Below are positions 28,260 through 36,401 of a stretch of 64,000 nt of DNA, in pieces. The translations under genes were made by a program, and so were the position numbers. Below the pieces are notes generated by a model. That model saw only the letters and a program-made list of their open reading frames with translations, ran no database searches and had not been told where the DNA came from. Location: the NCBI RefSeq assembly GCF_001243895.1, contig NZ_LN851186.1:3238981-3302980 (forward strand). The letters run 5' to 3'. Within the stretch, counting starts at the first letter, position 1, and each line of letters starts with the position of its first letter. This DNA is from Bacillus testis (GTDB taxonomy: Bacteria; Bacillota; Bacilli; Bacillales; DSM-1321).

Positions 28260-29246
28260 TTACTCTTCTTCTATCGCCAAGATAAAAAAAGCCTTTCCCA
28301 GCTCTTCCTCTTTCTTGATGCAGCCGAGTGATTCAAGATATTCCAAATTGGTGATCACCTGGATAAAGGCAGACATTGCCCGGTCGTGGGATTGAATAGA
28401 TCCATAGACAGATTTAGCGACCTCATAGGCCGTTTTGCCTTTCCTATCAACAGATTGGAAGGTTTGATCCAATCTTTTTCGATAATGTGCACGCATTTTG
28501 CCGATCCGCCCGCGAAGATCGTCAATCAGCTGGCCGTGGCCCGGCAGCACGTAGTCTGCGGCAAGCCGCTCTAAAGGATCAAGCGTAGCAAAATACTGTT
28601 TCAACGGATTTTCGCCCTGCTGTTTTGTCAATATGATTGGGTTCATGTCATTTAGAATGTGGTCGCCGACAAATAAAATGTGCTTGTCATGCTGGTAGAA
28701 ACAATAATGATCTGGCGAATGCCCCGGCGTCCAGATTGCTTCATAGAAGTCATTCCCGATTGGGATTTTCTCATGGTTAGAGAATAGCCTGTCTGGCTCA
28801 AACAAGAAATCATGGTATAAAAAATAAAGATCCTTTCTCTTCGGCAAAACCGGGCCGCCATGATAGGGACTGAGCGCACGAATTGGATCTTCATACTGGC
28901 CATCCTTAAAAAGAGATCTCATTTTCAGCAATTCTTCGTATCCTTGGGTGGAAATCCAGACAGGTGTTCCATACCTTTCCTGAAACCAGGAAGCGAGGCC
29001 CATATGGTCGGGATGGATGTGAGTGATAATCACTTTTTCAACTGGAAGCTTCCCTTCGAGTTCCATTTTCCACAGCCATTTTGCTTCTTCCGTATTGGCG
29101 CCGGTATCGATGATCGTGTAGCCTTTATCTCCTTCAATCAAATAGCAATTTGCACTCCCTGTATCGTAGGGAATAGGCAATGTGAACTTGTGTACACCAT
29201 CTGTAATTTTAGTATTTATCTTCGCCACGCTCCCCCTCTGTTTCAT
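28260..29246 (-). CDS. Metallo-beta-lactamase-fold hydrolase (YqjP-like)
   Basis: Protein of about 328 residues. Zinc motif THIHPDHMGLASWF, then TPGHSPDHYCFYQ, FVGDHIL and DYVLPGHGQLIDD are in normal MBL order, followed by a C-terminal winged-helix-like segment ending LEYLESLGCIKKEEEL. This is the layout of the B. subtilis YqjP-type hydrolases, which are probably thioesterases or esterases. The start is uncertain: ATG 29246 has AAGGGAG very close, while GTG 29228 follows AGAGGGGGAGC. It lies 22 bp after the SDR gene; next to CoA-ester genes, a CoA-thioesterase role is a reasonable guess. Confidence 0.85.
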   Translation of the reverse strand: MKQRGSVAKINTKITDGVHKFTLPIPYDTGSANCYLIEGDKGYTIIDTGANTEEAKWLWKMELEGKLPVEKVIITHIHPDHMGLASWFQERYGTPVWISTQGYEELLKMRSLFKDGQYEDPIRALSPYHGGPVLPKRKDLYFLYHDFLFEPDRLFSNHEKIPIGNDFYEAIWTPGHSPDHYCFYQHDKHILFVGDHILNDMNPIILTKQQGENPLKQYFATLDPLERLAADYVLPGHGQLIDDLRGRIGKMRAHYRKRLDQTFQSVDRKGKTAYEVAKSVYGSIQSHDRAMSAFIQVITNLEYLESLGCIKKEEELGKAFFILAIEEE

Positions 29247-29268
29247 TTCTCCCTTTTTTAAACAGCTT

Positions 29269-30021
29269 TCACCTTGCTTTAACGGCTCCTCCATCCACCA
29301 TCAATGTATGGCCTGTAATATACGAAGCATCGTCGCTTGCAAGAAAAACGACCGATTTTCCAATATCTTTTTCGCTATCGCCAAGACGGCGCATGGGAAT
29401 AAGATCAACCATCTTTTGGTAGGAATGAGGATGTTTGTCCTGCCATTCCTGGACTCCCGGCGAGTCGGCGAGCGGGCATACAACGTTGACATTAATGCCG
29501 TATTTCCCCCATTCATTGGATGCGACGCGCGATAGGGCTCGGATGGCTTCTTTAGAAGCGGCGTAGGATGCTTGGTTGCCCAATCCTTCCATTCCTGCCC
29601 CCGATGCAAAATTCACTACTTTCCCTTTCGTTTCTTTCAAATAGGGAAGGGCATTCTTCATCAGTAAAAAAGTTGCCCATATTCCTGTATTTAAAGATAA
29701 GTCCATGATGTCCTCCGTTGTTTCTTCTATGGGGACATTTTTCGATGCATGGGCATTGTTCACTAATACATCCAGTTTGCCATAACGTCCAATCACCTTG
29801 GGAATGATGGAAACAACCTCCTTCCTATCCGTCAGATCTGAACGGATAAAGAAAGCATCGCAACCTAAATCCAGTAATTCCTGCTCTGTTTTTCTGCCCT
29901 TCTCTTCATTCAAGCCGACAAAAGCAATCGAGGCTCCTTCTTTGGCGAACGCATGGCAAATCCCTCTGCCTATACCGGATGACCCTCCGGTGATCAAGGC
30001 TATTTTATTCGCTAATCTCAT
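29269..30021 (-). CDS. Short-chain dehydrogenase/reductase
   Basis: Classical SDR of 250 residues. Nucleotide motif TGGSSGIGRGI (residues 11-21), NNAHAS in place of the usual NNAG, catalytic Ser in VVNFASGAG, and YAASK (Tyr and Lys). It oxidises a hydroxyl or reduces a ketone with NAD(P). It resembles FabG-like and hydroxyacyl dehydrogenases. Ribosome binding site GAGGAGG. First gene of a leftward pair with the MBL hydrolase and divergent from the amidohydrolase, so probably part of the same catabolic region. Confidence 0.9.
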   Translation of the reverse strand: MRLANKIALITGGSSGIGRGICHAFAKEGASIAFVGLNEEKGRKTEQELLDLGCDAFFIRSDLTDRKEVVSIIPKVIGRYGKLDVLVNNAHASKNVPIEETTEDIMDLSLNTGIWATFLLMKNALPYLKETKGKVVNFASGAGMEGLGNQASYAASKEAIRALSRVASNEWGKYGINVNVVCPLADSPGVQEWQDKHPHSYQKMVDLIPMRRLGDSEKDIGKSVVFLASDDASYITGHTLMVDGGAVKAR

Positions 30022-30071
30022 TTATTTTCCTCCTCTTGCTTCGATAGAGAAATACTATTGCCTCATCTTTA

Positions 30072-30100
30072 TTGTTAATATTCGGAATTTTATTTATACT
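30072..30100 (+). promoter_or_regulatory. SigA-type promoter of the amidohydrolase gene
   Basis: TTGTTA - 17 bp - TATACT, 30 bp before the ATG at 30131. It overlaps ATTCGGAAT, which loosely resembles the repeat at the ligase operon promoter. Confidence 0.55.
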
Positions 30101-30130
30101 TTTATATACTACTTATTTGGAGGTTATAGT

Positions 30131-31711
30131 ATGGACTTTGCCCCGCTTGCTGATTTGGTCATATACAATGCCACTGTTCTTACCATGGATCCGCTCCATC
30201 CCTATGCCTACGGAGTTGCTGTCGCGAAGGGAAAAGTGATCGGCTTGCTGGACCATCATGACGTAACTTGGCCGCTTTCAACCCGCGGTAAGGCTGTGGA
30301 CGCCAAAGGGTCTGTCCTGATGCCAGGATTAATAGATGCCCATTGCCATCTGCGCGCCCAGATCACCCAACAATCATCCGTGCCATGCGATAAGGATCAT
30401 GTCGGCTGCTTAGAAGACATCATTAGAGCCTTAAAACAGGAAGCAGACCAAACACCTAAAGGAAACTGGGTACGGGGTAGCGGCTATAATCCATTTTATC
30501 TGAAGGAAAAAAGGCATCCAACCCGGTGGGATTTGGATAAGGTTTCACAGGACCACCCTATCCGCTTGCGCCATATTACCCGCCATGCTTCCGTCCTGAA
30601 CAGTGCAGCGCTGACATTGGCAGGCATAGGGACGGAAACACTCGCACTTCCCGGTTCATCCATTGAAAGAGACCCTTCTGGCATCCCGACCGGTGTCATT
30701 TATGGAGCAGATGCCTGGCTCTCCGAAAATGTCATCCCTCCCCTATCAACAGAAGATCTTCATAAGGGCGCCGCGCAACTCCACACCAACCTGCTCGCAG
30801 CGGGCATAACAGCTGTACAGGATGCGACCCCTACCAATAATCTGTTTGATCTGTCATTCTGGTCAGCCTGCTTACAGGACGGCTGGCAAATCAATATTCA
30901 GCTTATGGCCTGCCAAGAAAACCATCAGCAATTGGTTTCAAAAGCCAACCCACTTATCTCAGCTGAACAATCGCATTTACTCGGGATAGGAGGCATAAAA
31001 ATAGTGATGGAAGCCAATCCAGATCTTTTTCCAACGCTCGACAAGCTAACAAAAATGGCCATCCAGGCAGCTGCGAACGATCTCCCTCTTGCCATGCATG
31101 CAGTAGATCCCGAAATGATATGTGCTGCCTTGGAAGCAATCCAGGCTGCCAAGGCAAAGCATCCCGAAACAAGAACCCTTTTCAGGATAGAGCATTTAAG
31201 TTTGTGTCCGGATGTCCTGCTGGAAGGCCTCAAACAATCGGGTGCCATCATCGTGACGAATCCTGGACTGCTTTATGCTCACGGAGACAGATACCGAAAA
31301 GATGTCCCGCCAGAGGAACACAGCTGGTTATACCGGATGGGAAGCCTTTGCCGCGCAGGCATTGCTTTGGCAGCTGGTTCCGACGCCCCTGTCGCTTCTT
31401 ATAATCCTTGGATCGGCATCTATTCAGCATGCACACGCAAAACTGAAAGCGGCCATACATTGGCGCCGGCCGAAAAAATCAGCCGCATGCAGGCATTAAC
31501 CATGTATACAACCGCTGCTGCAAAAGCAGCAGGATGGGAAAAAGAAAGAGGGATGCTGAAGGCAGGATATATCGCAGACATCATTTCCCTTGACCGCAAC
31601 CCATTGACCTGCCCGAAAGAAGAATTAAAGGAAATGGCCATCCTTACAACATGGATCGCCGGAGAAGAAGTATATAAGCATCCATACCTTGCTGAAATTG
31701 TAAAAAAATAA
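30131..31711 (+). CDS. Amidohydrolase family 3 protein (YtcJ-like)
   Basis: Metal-dependent hydrolase of 526 residues with a TIM-barrel fold, related to YtcJ and N-substituted formamide deformylases. It contains the first metal motif DAHCHLRAQ, the predicted carboxylated-Lys region IGGIKIVMEANPDLF, AMHAVDPEM, RIEHLS, GSDAPVASYNPW and the C-terminal MLKAGYIADIISLDRNPL. ATG 30131 follows TTGGAGGTTATAGT; longer frames upstream overlap the divergent SDR gene and are not real. The substrate cannot be inferred. Followed 95 bp later by the IclR regulator on the same strand. Confidence 0.87.
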   Translation: MDFAPLADLVIYNATVLTMDPLHPYAYGVAVAKGKVIGLLDHHDVTWPLSTRGKAVDAKGSVLMPGLIDAHCHLRAQITQQSSVPCDKDHVGCLEDIIRALKQEADQTPKGNWVRGSGYNPFYLKEKRHPTRWDLDKVSQDHPIRLRHITRHASVLNSAALTLAGIGTETLALPGSSIERDPSGIPTGVIYGADAWLSENVIPPLSTEDLHKGAAQLHTNLLAAGITAVQDATPTNNLFDLSFWSACLQDGWQINIQLMACQENHQQLVSKANPLISAEQSHLLGIGGIKIVMEANPDLFPTLDKLTKMAIQAAANDLPLAMHAVDPEMICAALEAIQAAKAKHPETRTLFRIEHLSLCPDVLLEGLKQSGAIIVTNPGLLYAHGDRYRKDVPPEEHSWLYRMGSLCRAGIALAAGSDAPVASYNPWIGIYSACTRKTESGHTLAPAEKISRMQALTMYTTAAAKAAGWEKERGMLKAGYIADIISLDRNPLTCPKEELKEMAILTTWIAGEEVYKHPYLAEIVKK

Positions 31712-31806
31712 CTGATAATTTATAATAGAAGTACTTTTTACCTCTTATCCTTTCACCGGCACATAAGCTTAAGAGTAAAAAAAAACAGCGCTGCGAGGTA
31801 GAAAAC

Positions 31807-32571
31807 ATGGCTGAAAATAAAACCGTACACCGCTTGAACACAGTTGATAATGCCATTTCCCTTTTATCATTATTCCTGAAGTATGACACGATCGGCCTTA
31901 TGGATATCGAAAAGGAAACCGGCATCAGCAAGACAGCGGCATTCCGCCTGGCTGTGACACTAGCCGACCGCGGAATACTTATAAAAGATGCAAAAACAAA
32001 GCTGTACAGCCCAGGTCCGCTTCTCCTGCAGATCGTCAGAAGATCCCAAACGAACGATATCGTCACCATTGCCCAATCCTATCTGCAGGAACTCGCCGAA
32101 ATAACGAAGGAATCCGTCTATTTATCAATCAGATCCGGCAATAAATATATCTATTTGTCAGGTATCGACAGCAATCAGTTTTTAAAGGTATCGATTCCAT
32201 GCGGTGATGAACTCGACCTGCATTTCGGCGCTGCGGGCAAACTGCATATGGCCTATATGGCCGATAGCGATATTGACACCTATTTTAAGCGCAATAATAT
32301 AGGGACCCTTGGCGGAAAGAATACCGATCACTTCCGCAATCAACTGGAAGCAATCAAGCAACGCGGCTATTCCCTAAGCCTTGGCGAAAGCTATGCTGAA
32401 TCATCCGGAATCGTCACTCCTATATGGGGAATGGGGGAAGAACCTGCAGCAACTATTGGCATTTATCTTCCCACCTCAAGGCTTACATCTACACTTGAAC
32501 AGAGATTTATCGACCTTGCTTTGACATTCAGCAAAAGAATAGGCAAAGAGATCAAAAACAGACACCAATAA
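31807..32571 (+). CDS. IclR-family transcriptional regulator
   Basis: Regulator of 254 residues: N-terminal winged helix (VDNAISLLSLFLKYDTIG ... DIEKETGISKTAAFRLAVTL) and C-terminal IclR effector domain (PCGDELDLHFGAAGKLHMAYM; SLGESYAESSGIVTPIWG). Members commonly control aromatic or organic-acid catabolic operons and bind a pathway intermediate. Convergent with the CoA operon (9-bp gap, no terminator visible). It is the obvious candidate regulator of the operon at 32581-45624 and of the flanking genes; that link is inference. Confidence 0.92.
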   Translation: MAENKTVHRLNTVDNAISLLSLFLKYDTIGLMDIEKETGISKTAAFRLAVTLADRGILIKDAKTKLYSPGPLLLQIVRRSQTNDIVTIAQSYLQELAEITKESVYLSIRSGNKYIYLSGIDSNQFLKVSIPCGDELDLHFGAAGKLHMAYMADSDIDTYFKRNNIGTLGGKNTDHFRNQLEAIKQRGYSLSLGESYAESSGIVTPIWGMGEEPAATIGIYLPTSRLTSTLEQRFIDLALTFSKRIGKEIKNRHQ

Positions 32572-32580
32572 TACCTTATG

Positions 32581-33306
32581 TCACCGCTTCGCTGCCCAAG
32601 ATCGACCTACCACTGCCCTTTCCTTCGCTAATGCATCGGAAAGGGACAAATCCATTCCATGTGCAACCAACGTTTTCGTCCACTGGGCAGTTTGCGCCTT
32701 TTTTTCTGTTAGTTGATCCATGAAACGAAGGGCATTTGACAGCAGATTTTCCTTGGGCACGATTTTGTGGATGATTCGCAGGCGGCATCCCTCTTCAGCA
32801 TTGATCTGCTTGCCTGTCAACATCATTTCCATCGCATGGCCTTCCAGTACAAGCCGTGGGAGGCTCTGTGTCCCTCCCGCGGCTGGCACCATGCCTAGTT
32901 GGGCTTCCGGAAGGGCAAGCCGCGTTCCCGGCGCTGCAAAACGAAAATCGCACAACATGGCCATCTCTAATCCCGAACCTACAGCAAATCCATGCAGGCA
33001 TGCTGCAATCGGCTTGGGAAGACGGCGCAATTCTTCCCATAGGTCCACTCGCAATCTGATTTGCCGCTTTGTCAATACAGATGGCTCTGTTCCAAATTCG
33101 GTCAAATCAGCTCCCGCACAAAACCCTCTTCCATTGCCATGCAAAATCGCCCCCTCCATTGTCGGGTCATCACGGATTACCTGTATCGCTTCATATAATT
33201 GATCGCGCATCTCTGCACTGAATGAATTCAATTTATCGGGCCGGTTCAGCGTAATGACTGCGATCGAACCTTCCCTGTCCAACAAAACAGCTGGCGCTTC
33301 CTTCAT
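32581..33306 (-). CDS. Enoyl-CoA hydratase (crotonase family), both catalytic Glu
   Basis: Protein of 241 residues. Crotonase motifs: GNGRGFCAGADL (oxyanion hole), GSGLEMAMLCDFRFA with the first catalytic Glu, and LPEAQLGMVPAAGGTQSLPR with the second. Both Glu residues make a true hydratase likely: addition of water to a trans-2-enoyl-CoA. It is the last gene of the leftward CoA operon, 22 bp after the second crotonase. Ribosome binding site GGAGGGG. Substrate unknown. Confidence 0.9.
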   Translation of the reverse strand: MKEAPAVLLDREGSIAVITLNRPDKLNSFSAEMRDQLYEAIQVIRDDPTMEGAILHGNGRGFCAGADLTEFGTEPSVLTKRQIRLRVDLWEELRRLPKPIAACLHGFAVGSGLEMAMLCDFRFAAPGTRLALPEAQLGMVPAAGGTQSLPRLVLEGHAMEMMLTGKQINAEEGCRLRIIHKIVPKENLLSNALRFMDQLTEKKAQTAQWTKTLVAHGMDLSLSDALAKERAVVGRSWAAKR

Positions 33307-33328
33307 GTCCTTCCCCTCCTTTGCTAAA

Positions 33329-34102
33329 CTATCTTCCTTTGAAAACCGGATGCCTTTTATTCAAAAAGGCATCGACCCCTTCCATTCGATCTTCACTTGT
33401 CTGAAGGAGCATATACATATCTAATTCAAGGCGCAATGCCTGCTCCAGCGATAATTCGCTTCCCCTCAAAAGACATTCCTTGGCAAAGCGCATAGCGAGA
33501 GAAGAATTGGCGGCTAATTTCTTAGCCTCTTTGCAGGCTTCATGCCATAATGTTTCTTTACTGAATGGCTTATTGATGAAACCAAGTTCGATAGCTTCAG
33601 GCCCATAAAACGTTTCTCCACCCAACAAAATCCCCATCGCCGGTCCTTTGCCGATCAATCTTGGCAGCCTTTGCGTAATCCCACCCGCCGGAACAAGGCC
33701 GGCTTGGATTTCAGGAACTAAAAACTGTACATCCTTTTCTGCGAAACGAATATCCGCTACACATGCCAGGCTGAATCCCAGCGAAGACGTGTGGCCATGT
33801 AAAGCCATAACGACCGGACAAGGTATTCTCGCCCAATCCTCTATTGCTTGGCATGCTAGTGTAAGGGCGTTAAAACACTCATCATCCGCCTCCAAATGAC
33901 GGTCTATTCCGGATGAAAAATGGGGTCCCCTTCCGCCAAGGACAACTGCTCTGATTTCCTCCCTATCCCACACACTCCTTGCCGACTGGCTCAATTCTGC
34001 GGCCAGCCCGGGTTCCATCTGGTTGAAGGTTTCCGGCATATTCAGAAGAACATGGAGAACGCCATCCTCCACCCATTCTTCGATAAATTGATTAATCATC
34101 AT
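33329..34102 (-). CDS. Crotonase-family protein lacking the first catalytic Glu
   Basis: Protein of 257 residues with the crotonase fold: GGRGPHFSSGIDRHL (oxyanion loop) and FLVPEIQAGLVPAGGITQRLPR. Where hydratases have GxExxxxCD this protein has LGFSLACVADIRFA, so the first Glu is replaced (Phe/Ser region). That pattern is more usual in enoyl-CoA isomerases, ring-opening hydrolases or other crotonases, so hydratase activity is doubtful. ATG ATG start behind AAAGGAGGATGA. Encoded between the two-domain CoA-transferase and the canonical hydratase. Confidence 0.85.
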   Translation of the reverse strand: MMINQFIEEWVEDGVLHVLLNMPETFNQMEPGLAAELSQSARSVWDREEIRAVVLGGRGPHFSSGIDRHLEADDECFNALTLACQAIEDWARIPCPVVMALHGHTSSLGFSLACVADIRFAEKDVQFLVPEIQAGLVPAGGITQRLPRLIGKGPAMGILLGGETFYGPEAIELGFINKPFSKETLWHEACKEAKKLAANSSLAMRFAKECLLRGSELSLEQALRLELDMYMLLQTSEDRMEGVDAFLNKRHPVFKGR

Positions 34103-34114
34103 TCATCCTCCTTT

Positions 34115-35989
34115 TTATGTATGAATTTTTGCTCTCGCGGGACAGAGAGCGCTAAAGATTTTGTCCGTATGCTCGCCAAGATGGGGGGGCGGGTTGCAAG
34201 GATTTTGCCAGCCTTCGCTTTTCCACGGCATCCCCGGCAGCTGATTGCCAAAAGTCGGTCCTGGATAGATGTTCAGATAGTTTTCAAAACAAGATTCAAT
34301 CCCTCCTGTTCCGGAAGAGAAGGAACGGCTAAATCTCCTATTCTCATTCTCTTCATTCACAAACTGGCACACTGTTTCATACTGAGATACATCCACCCGA
34401 AAACCACATTGGTCTTGTTCACGCTTTAACAAGGCTAGAGCCAGGGCAAACGCACCATGTATGCCAGCGCCGATATCACTGACTGCAAACCCTGGAAGCC
34501 AAGGTTCACCTTTCTCGTAGTATGTCAGGCTCGCCAAACCAGACATGCATTCCAGGGTAGGGCCATAGCCAATATAATCACGGTAAGGACCAGTTTGGCC
34601 AAAAGCGGACAGAGAACCGATGATCAAATGGGGGTTGTGTTGCCAAAGCACTTCGCTATCTAAACCAAAATTCTTCATAACGCGCGGGCTGAAATTTTCA
34701 ATGAGCATATCGCTTTGTGAAACCAATTCCAAAAGCGCTGCTCGGTCGCTGTCCAGGCGCAAGTCTAATTGCAGCCCCAGCTTATTCCGATTCAGTTCAC
34801 GAAAGAAAGGGGAAGACACTCCTTGTTCGGCTCTCGTTCCATCTGGGCGGACGGCTGATTCCACTTTTAGGACTTCCACCCCCATATCTGCATACAGCCT
34901 AGTGCAATAAGGGCCGGACCACATTCCAGTCAAATCGATAATCCTTAACTGATTCCATGAGCGGCTGCGCTTATATTTGGTTCCCTGCACCATGTTGTTT
35001 GATTCGGTCTTCCATGGAAGGCCAGCATACATCTTTCCGTTTGCTTTTTCCCAAAACCCTCTCGAAGCAAGCTGAGGGCACTGTTTTGTTACTTCCGGCG
35101 TTTGCACTTTAGCGAATGGAAAGCGGAGCATCTGGCCGAGATTGAACAATTCGTCTCCTGGCATTGCTGCCGACCAAGCTGCAAGTTCTCTCTCAAGTTC
35201 CATGCAATTCAACAATCGTCCAGCACTGTCCGCCCACTGGGTTTTAGCTTCCAGGCCGGCCCATCTTTCAAGTAGCTCCCACTTTTCATCCACCGGCGCC
35301 CCGATGAATACCCAGCCATCCGCTGCCGGCAAAATAGCCATGGGCGCAAGGGCATGGTGCCGGTTTCCAGGGCGAGTCCGAATGGTTCCTGTTGCGGCAA
35401 AATCTGAAAAAGCACCTTCCAAGGCGCTTACCGCGATTGAAAGTGCTTCAATTTGAATCTTTCTGCCTCTACCGCTCCATATTCTCTCCAGCAGTGCGAA
35501 TTGTCCGGCGCAGGCAGCGTGCGCTCCAACGATAGAAGTAGCAGGAGAGCCGCCGACCATAAGCGGCTCTTTAAAAGGATCTCCCGTAAGTTCCATCCAC
35601 CCTGCCGCCTTTTGCAATCCATATTCCTCCGCGTCGCTGAATATGCCGGCCGAAAACTGTATAAAGACACCAATGGTATCAGAGGCTGCTCCGTCTAAAA
35701 ATCCCTGAATCAACATTTGAATGCCAGGTTCTACATGGCTATCCCATAGGATGATATCCCATTGCTGGCTCAGGAGGGAATGGACAGTTTTTACACCATC
35801 TCTCTCACCGTCTGCAATCACGATGTTTTTCTTTCTGTCTCTGTACAAAGAAATATCATCTGCACCGCAAACCTTCGTCACCTTTGCTCCGCTTTCGGCA
35901 AACAGCCGCCCTGCATAACCTGCAGATGGACTGCTTGCGACTTCCAATATCCTTGCCGTTAACATCTGGTGTTCCAATGGCTTTGGCAT
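34115..35989 (-). CDS. Two-domain family III CoA-transferase
   Basis: Protein of 624 residues made of two CaiB/BaiF-like segments. The first (1-340) is divergent (LEVASSPSAGYAGRLFAESGAKVTKV). The second (345-624) is canonical: IIDLTGMWSGPYCTRLYADMGVEVLKVE, IENFSPRVMKNFGLD and PYRDYIGYGPTLECMSG. At the catalytic position, where formyl-CoA transferase has Asp, the second domain has Glu (VDVSQYET). These enzymes move CoA between carboxylic acids. ATG 35989 is chosen for GGGAGGGTGGAC; an upstream ATG (36013) has little support. The C-terminus ends soon after PPPHLGEHTDKIF, as usual. Confidence 0.88.
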   Translation of the reverse strand: MPKPLEHQMLTARILEVASSPSAGYAGRLFAESGAKVTKVCGADDISLYRDRKKNIVIADGERDGVKTVHSLLSQQWDIILWDSHVEPGIQMLIQGFLDGAASDTIGVFIQFSAGIFSDAEEYGLQKAAGWMELTGDPFKEPLMVGGSPATSIVGAHAACAGQFALLERIWSGRGRKIQIEALSIAVSALEGAFSDFAATGTIRTRPGNRHHALAPMAILPAADGWVFIGAPVDEKWELLERWAGLEAKTQWADSAGRLLNCMELERELAAWSAAMPGDELFNLGQMLRFPFAKVQTPEVTKQCPQLASRGFWEKANGKMYAGLPWKTESNNMVQGTKYKRSRSWNQLRIIDLTGMWSGPYCTRLYADMGVEVLKVESAVRPDGTRAEQGVSSPFFRELNRNKLGLQLDLRLDSDRAALLELVSQSDMLIENFSPRVMKNFGLDSEVLWQHNPHLIIGSLSAFGQTGPYRDYIGYGPTLECMSGLASLTYYEKGEPWLPGFAVSDIGAGIHGAFALALALLKREQDQCGFRVDVSQYETVCQFVNEENENRRFSRSFSSGTGGIESCFENYLNIYPGPTFGNQLPGMPWKSEGWQNPCNPPPHLGEHTDKIFSALCPARAKIHT

Positions 35990-36059
35990 ACAGTCCACCC
36001 TCCCTATTCTCATTTTTACCTATGCTGCACAGGCCCTGCTTCACTCTAAACAGAAATAG

Positions 36060-36203
36060 TTAATCTGCAGTCGGCAATGCAACAGGTTTCTTCAATTGCA
36101 TGTCTGTATTGCAGCACTGGATCACACCGTCTCCTGCTTTTATGCATAAAACTTCAGCTCCGCATTCCTTGCATTCCATCCGCTTGCCAAGTTTATTAGA
36201 CAT
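36060..36203 (-). CDS. Desulforedoxin-like mini-protein 1 (47 aa)
   Basis: A 47-codon gene (MSNKLGKRMECKECGAEVLC...) with Cys at 11, 14, 30 and 31, i.e. CX2C-X15-CC. That is the exact ligand spacing of desulforedoxin and the N-terminal domain of desulfoferrodoxin, which bind one iron (or zinc) with four Cys. Ribosome binding site AAGGGGTGAC seven bases from the ATG. It lies in the 412-bp stretch between two CoA-transferase genes of the operon, in tandem with a second such gene. A role in electron transfer or metal handling is only inference. An extra Cys20 is present. Confidence 0.8.
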   Translation of the reverse strand: MSNKLGKRMECKECGAEVLCIKAGDGVIQCCNTDMQLKKPVALPTAD

Positions 36204-36242
36204 CTATGTCACCCCTTTATTGCATACTTGATCATGGCTAAA

Positions 36243-36362
36243 CTATTGCTTTTGTTCCATTTCCTTGCCGCAGCATTTCAGTTCCGCTTTGCCTAGCTTC
36301 GTAATAATGAACTCACTTTCACACACGGAGCACTTAAATTTCGAACCGATTTTGAGAGTCAT
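36243..36362 (-). CDS. Desulforedoxin-like mini-protein 2 (39 aa)
   Basis: A 39-codon gene (MTLKIGSKFKCSVCESEFII...) with Cys at 11, 14, 30 and 31, followed by GKEM: the same CX2C-X15-CC pattern as the neighbouring mini-protein and nearly the length of free-standing desulforedoxin (36 aa). Ribosome binding site GGGGGGAC, eight bases before ATG. It lies 39 bp upstream of mini-protein 1 and 39 bp downstream of a CoA-transferase stop, clearly inside the operon. The two proteins are diverged copies; they might form a heterodimer, as desulforedoxin is a dimer. Confidence 0.8.
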   Translation of the reverse strand: MTLKIGSKFKCSVCESEFIITKLGKAELKCCGKEMEQKQ

Positions 36363-36401
36363 GGACAGTCCCCCCTTCCCGCAGATATTTTTCGGGCATT
36401 C

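Noticed and set aside
31760..31795. Possible terminator between amidohydrolase and iclR
   Set aside because: Inverted repeat CTCTTA / TAAGAG is bulged and followed by A rather than T on the coding strand, so read-through is likely.
32720..33202. 160-codon plus-strand frame opposite the enoyl-CoA hydratase
   Set aside because: Antisense of a well-supported crotonase gene; composition is that of an antisense frame.
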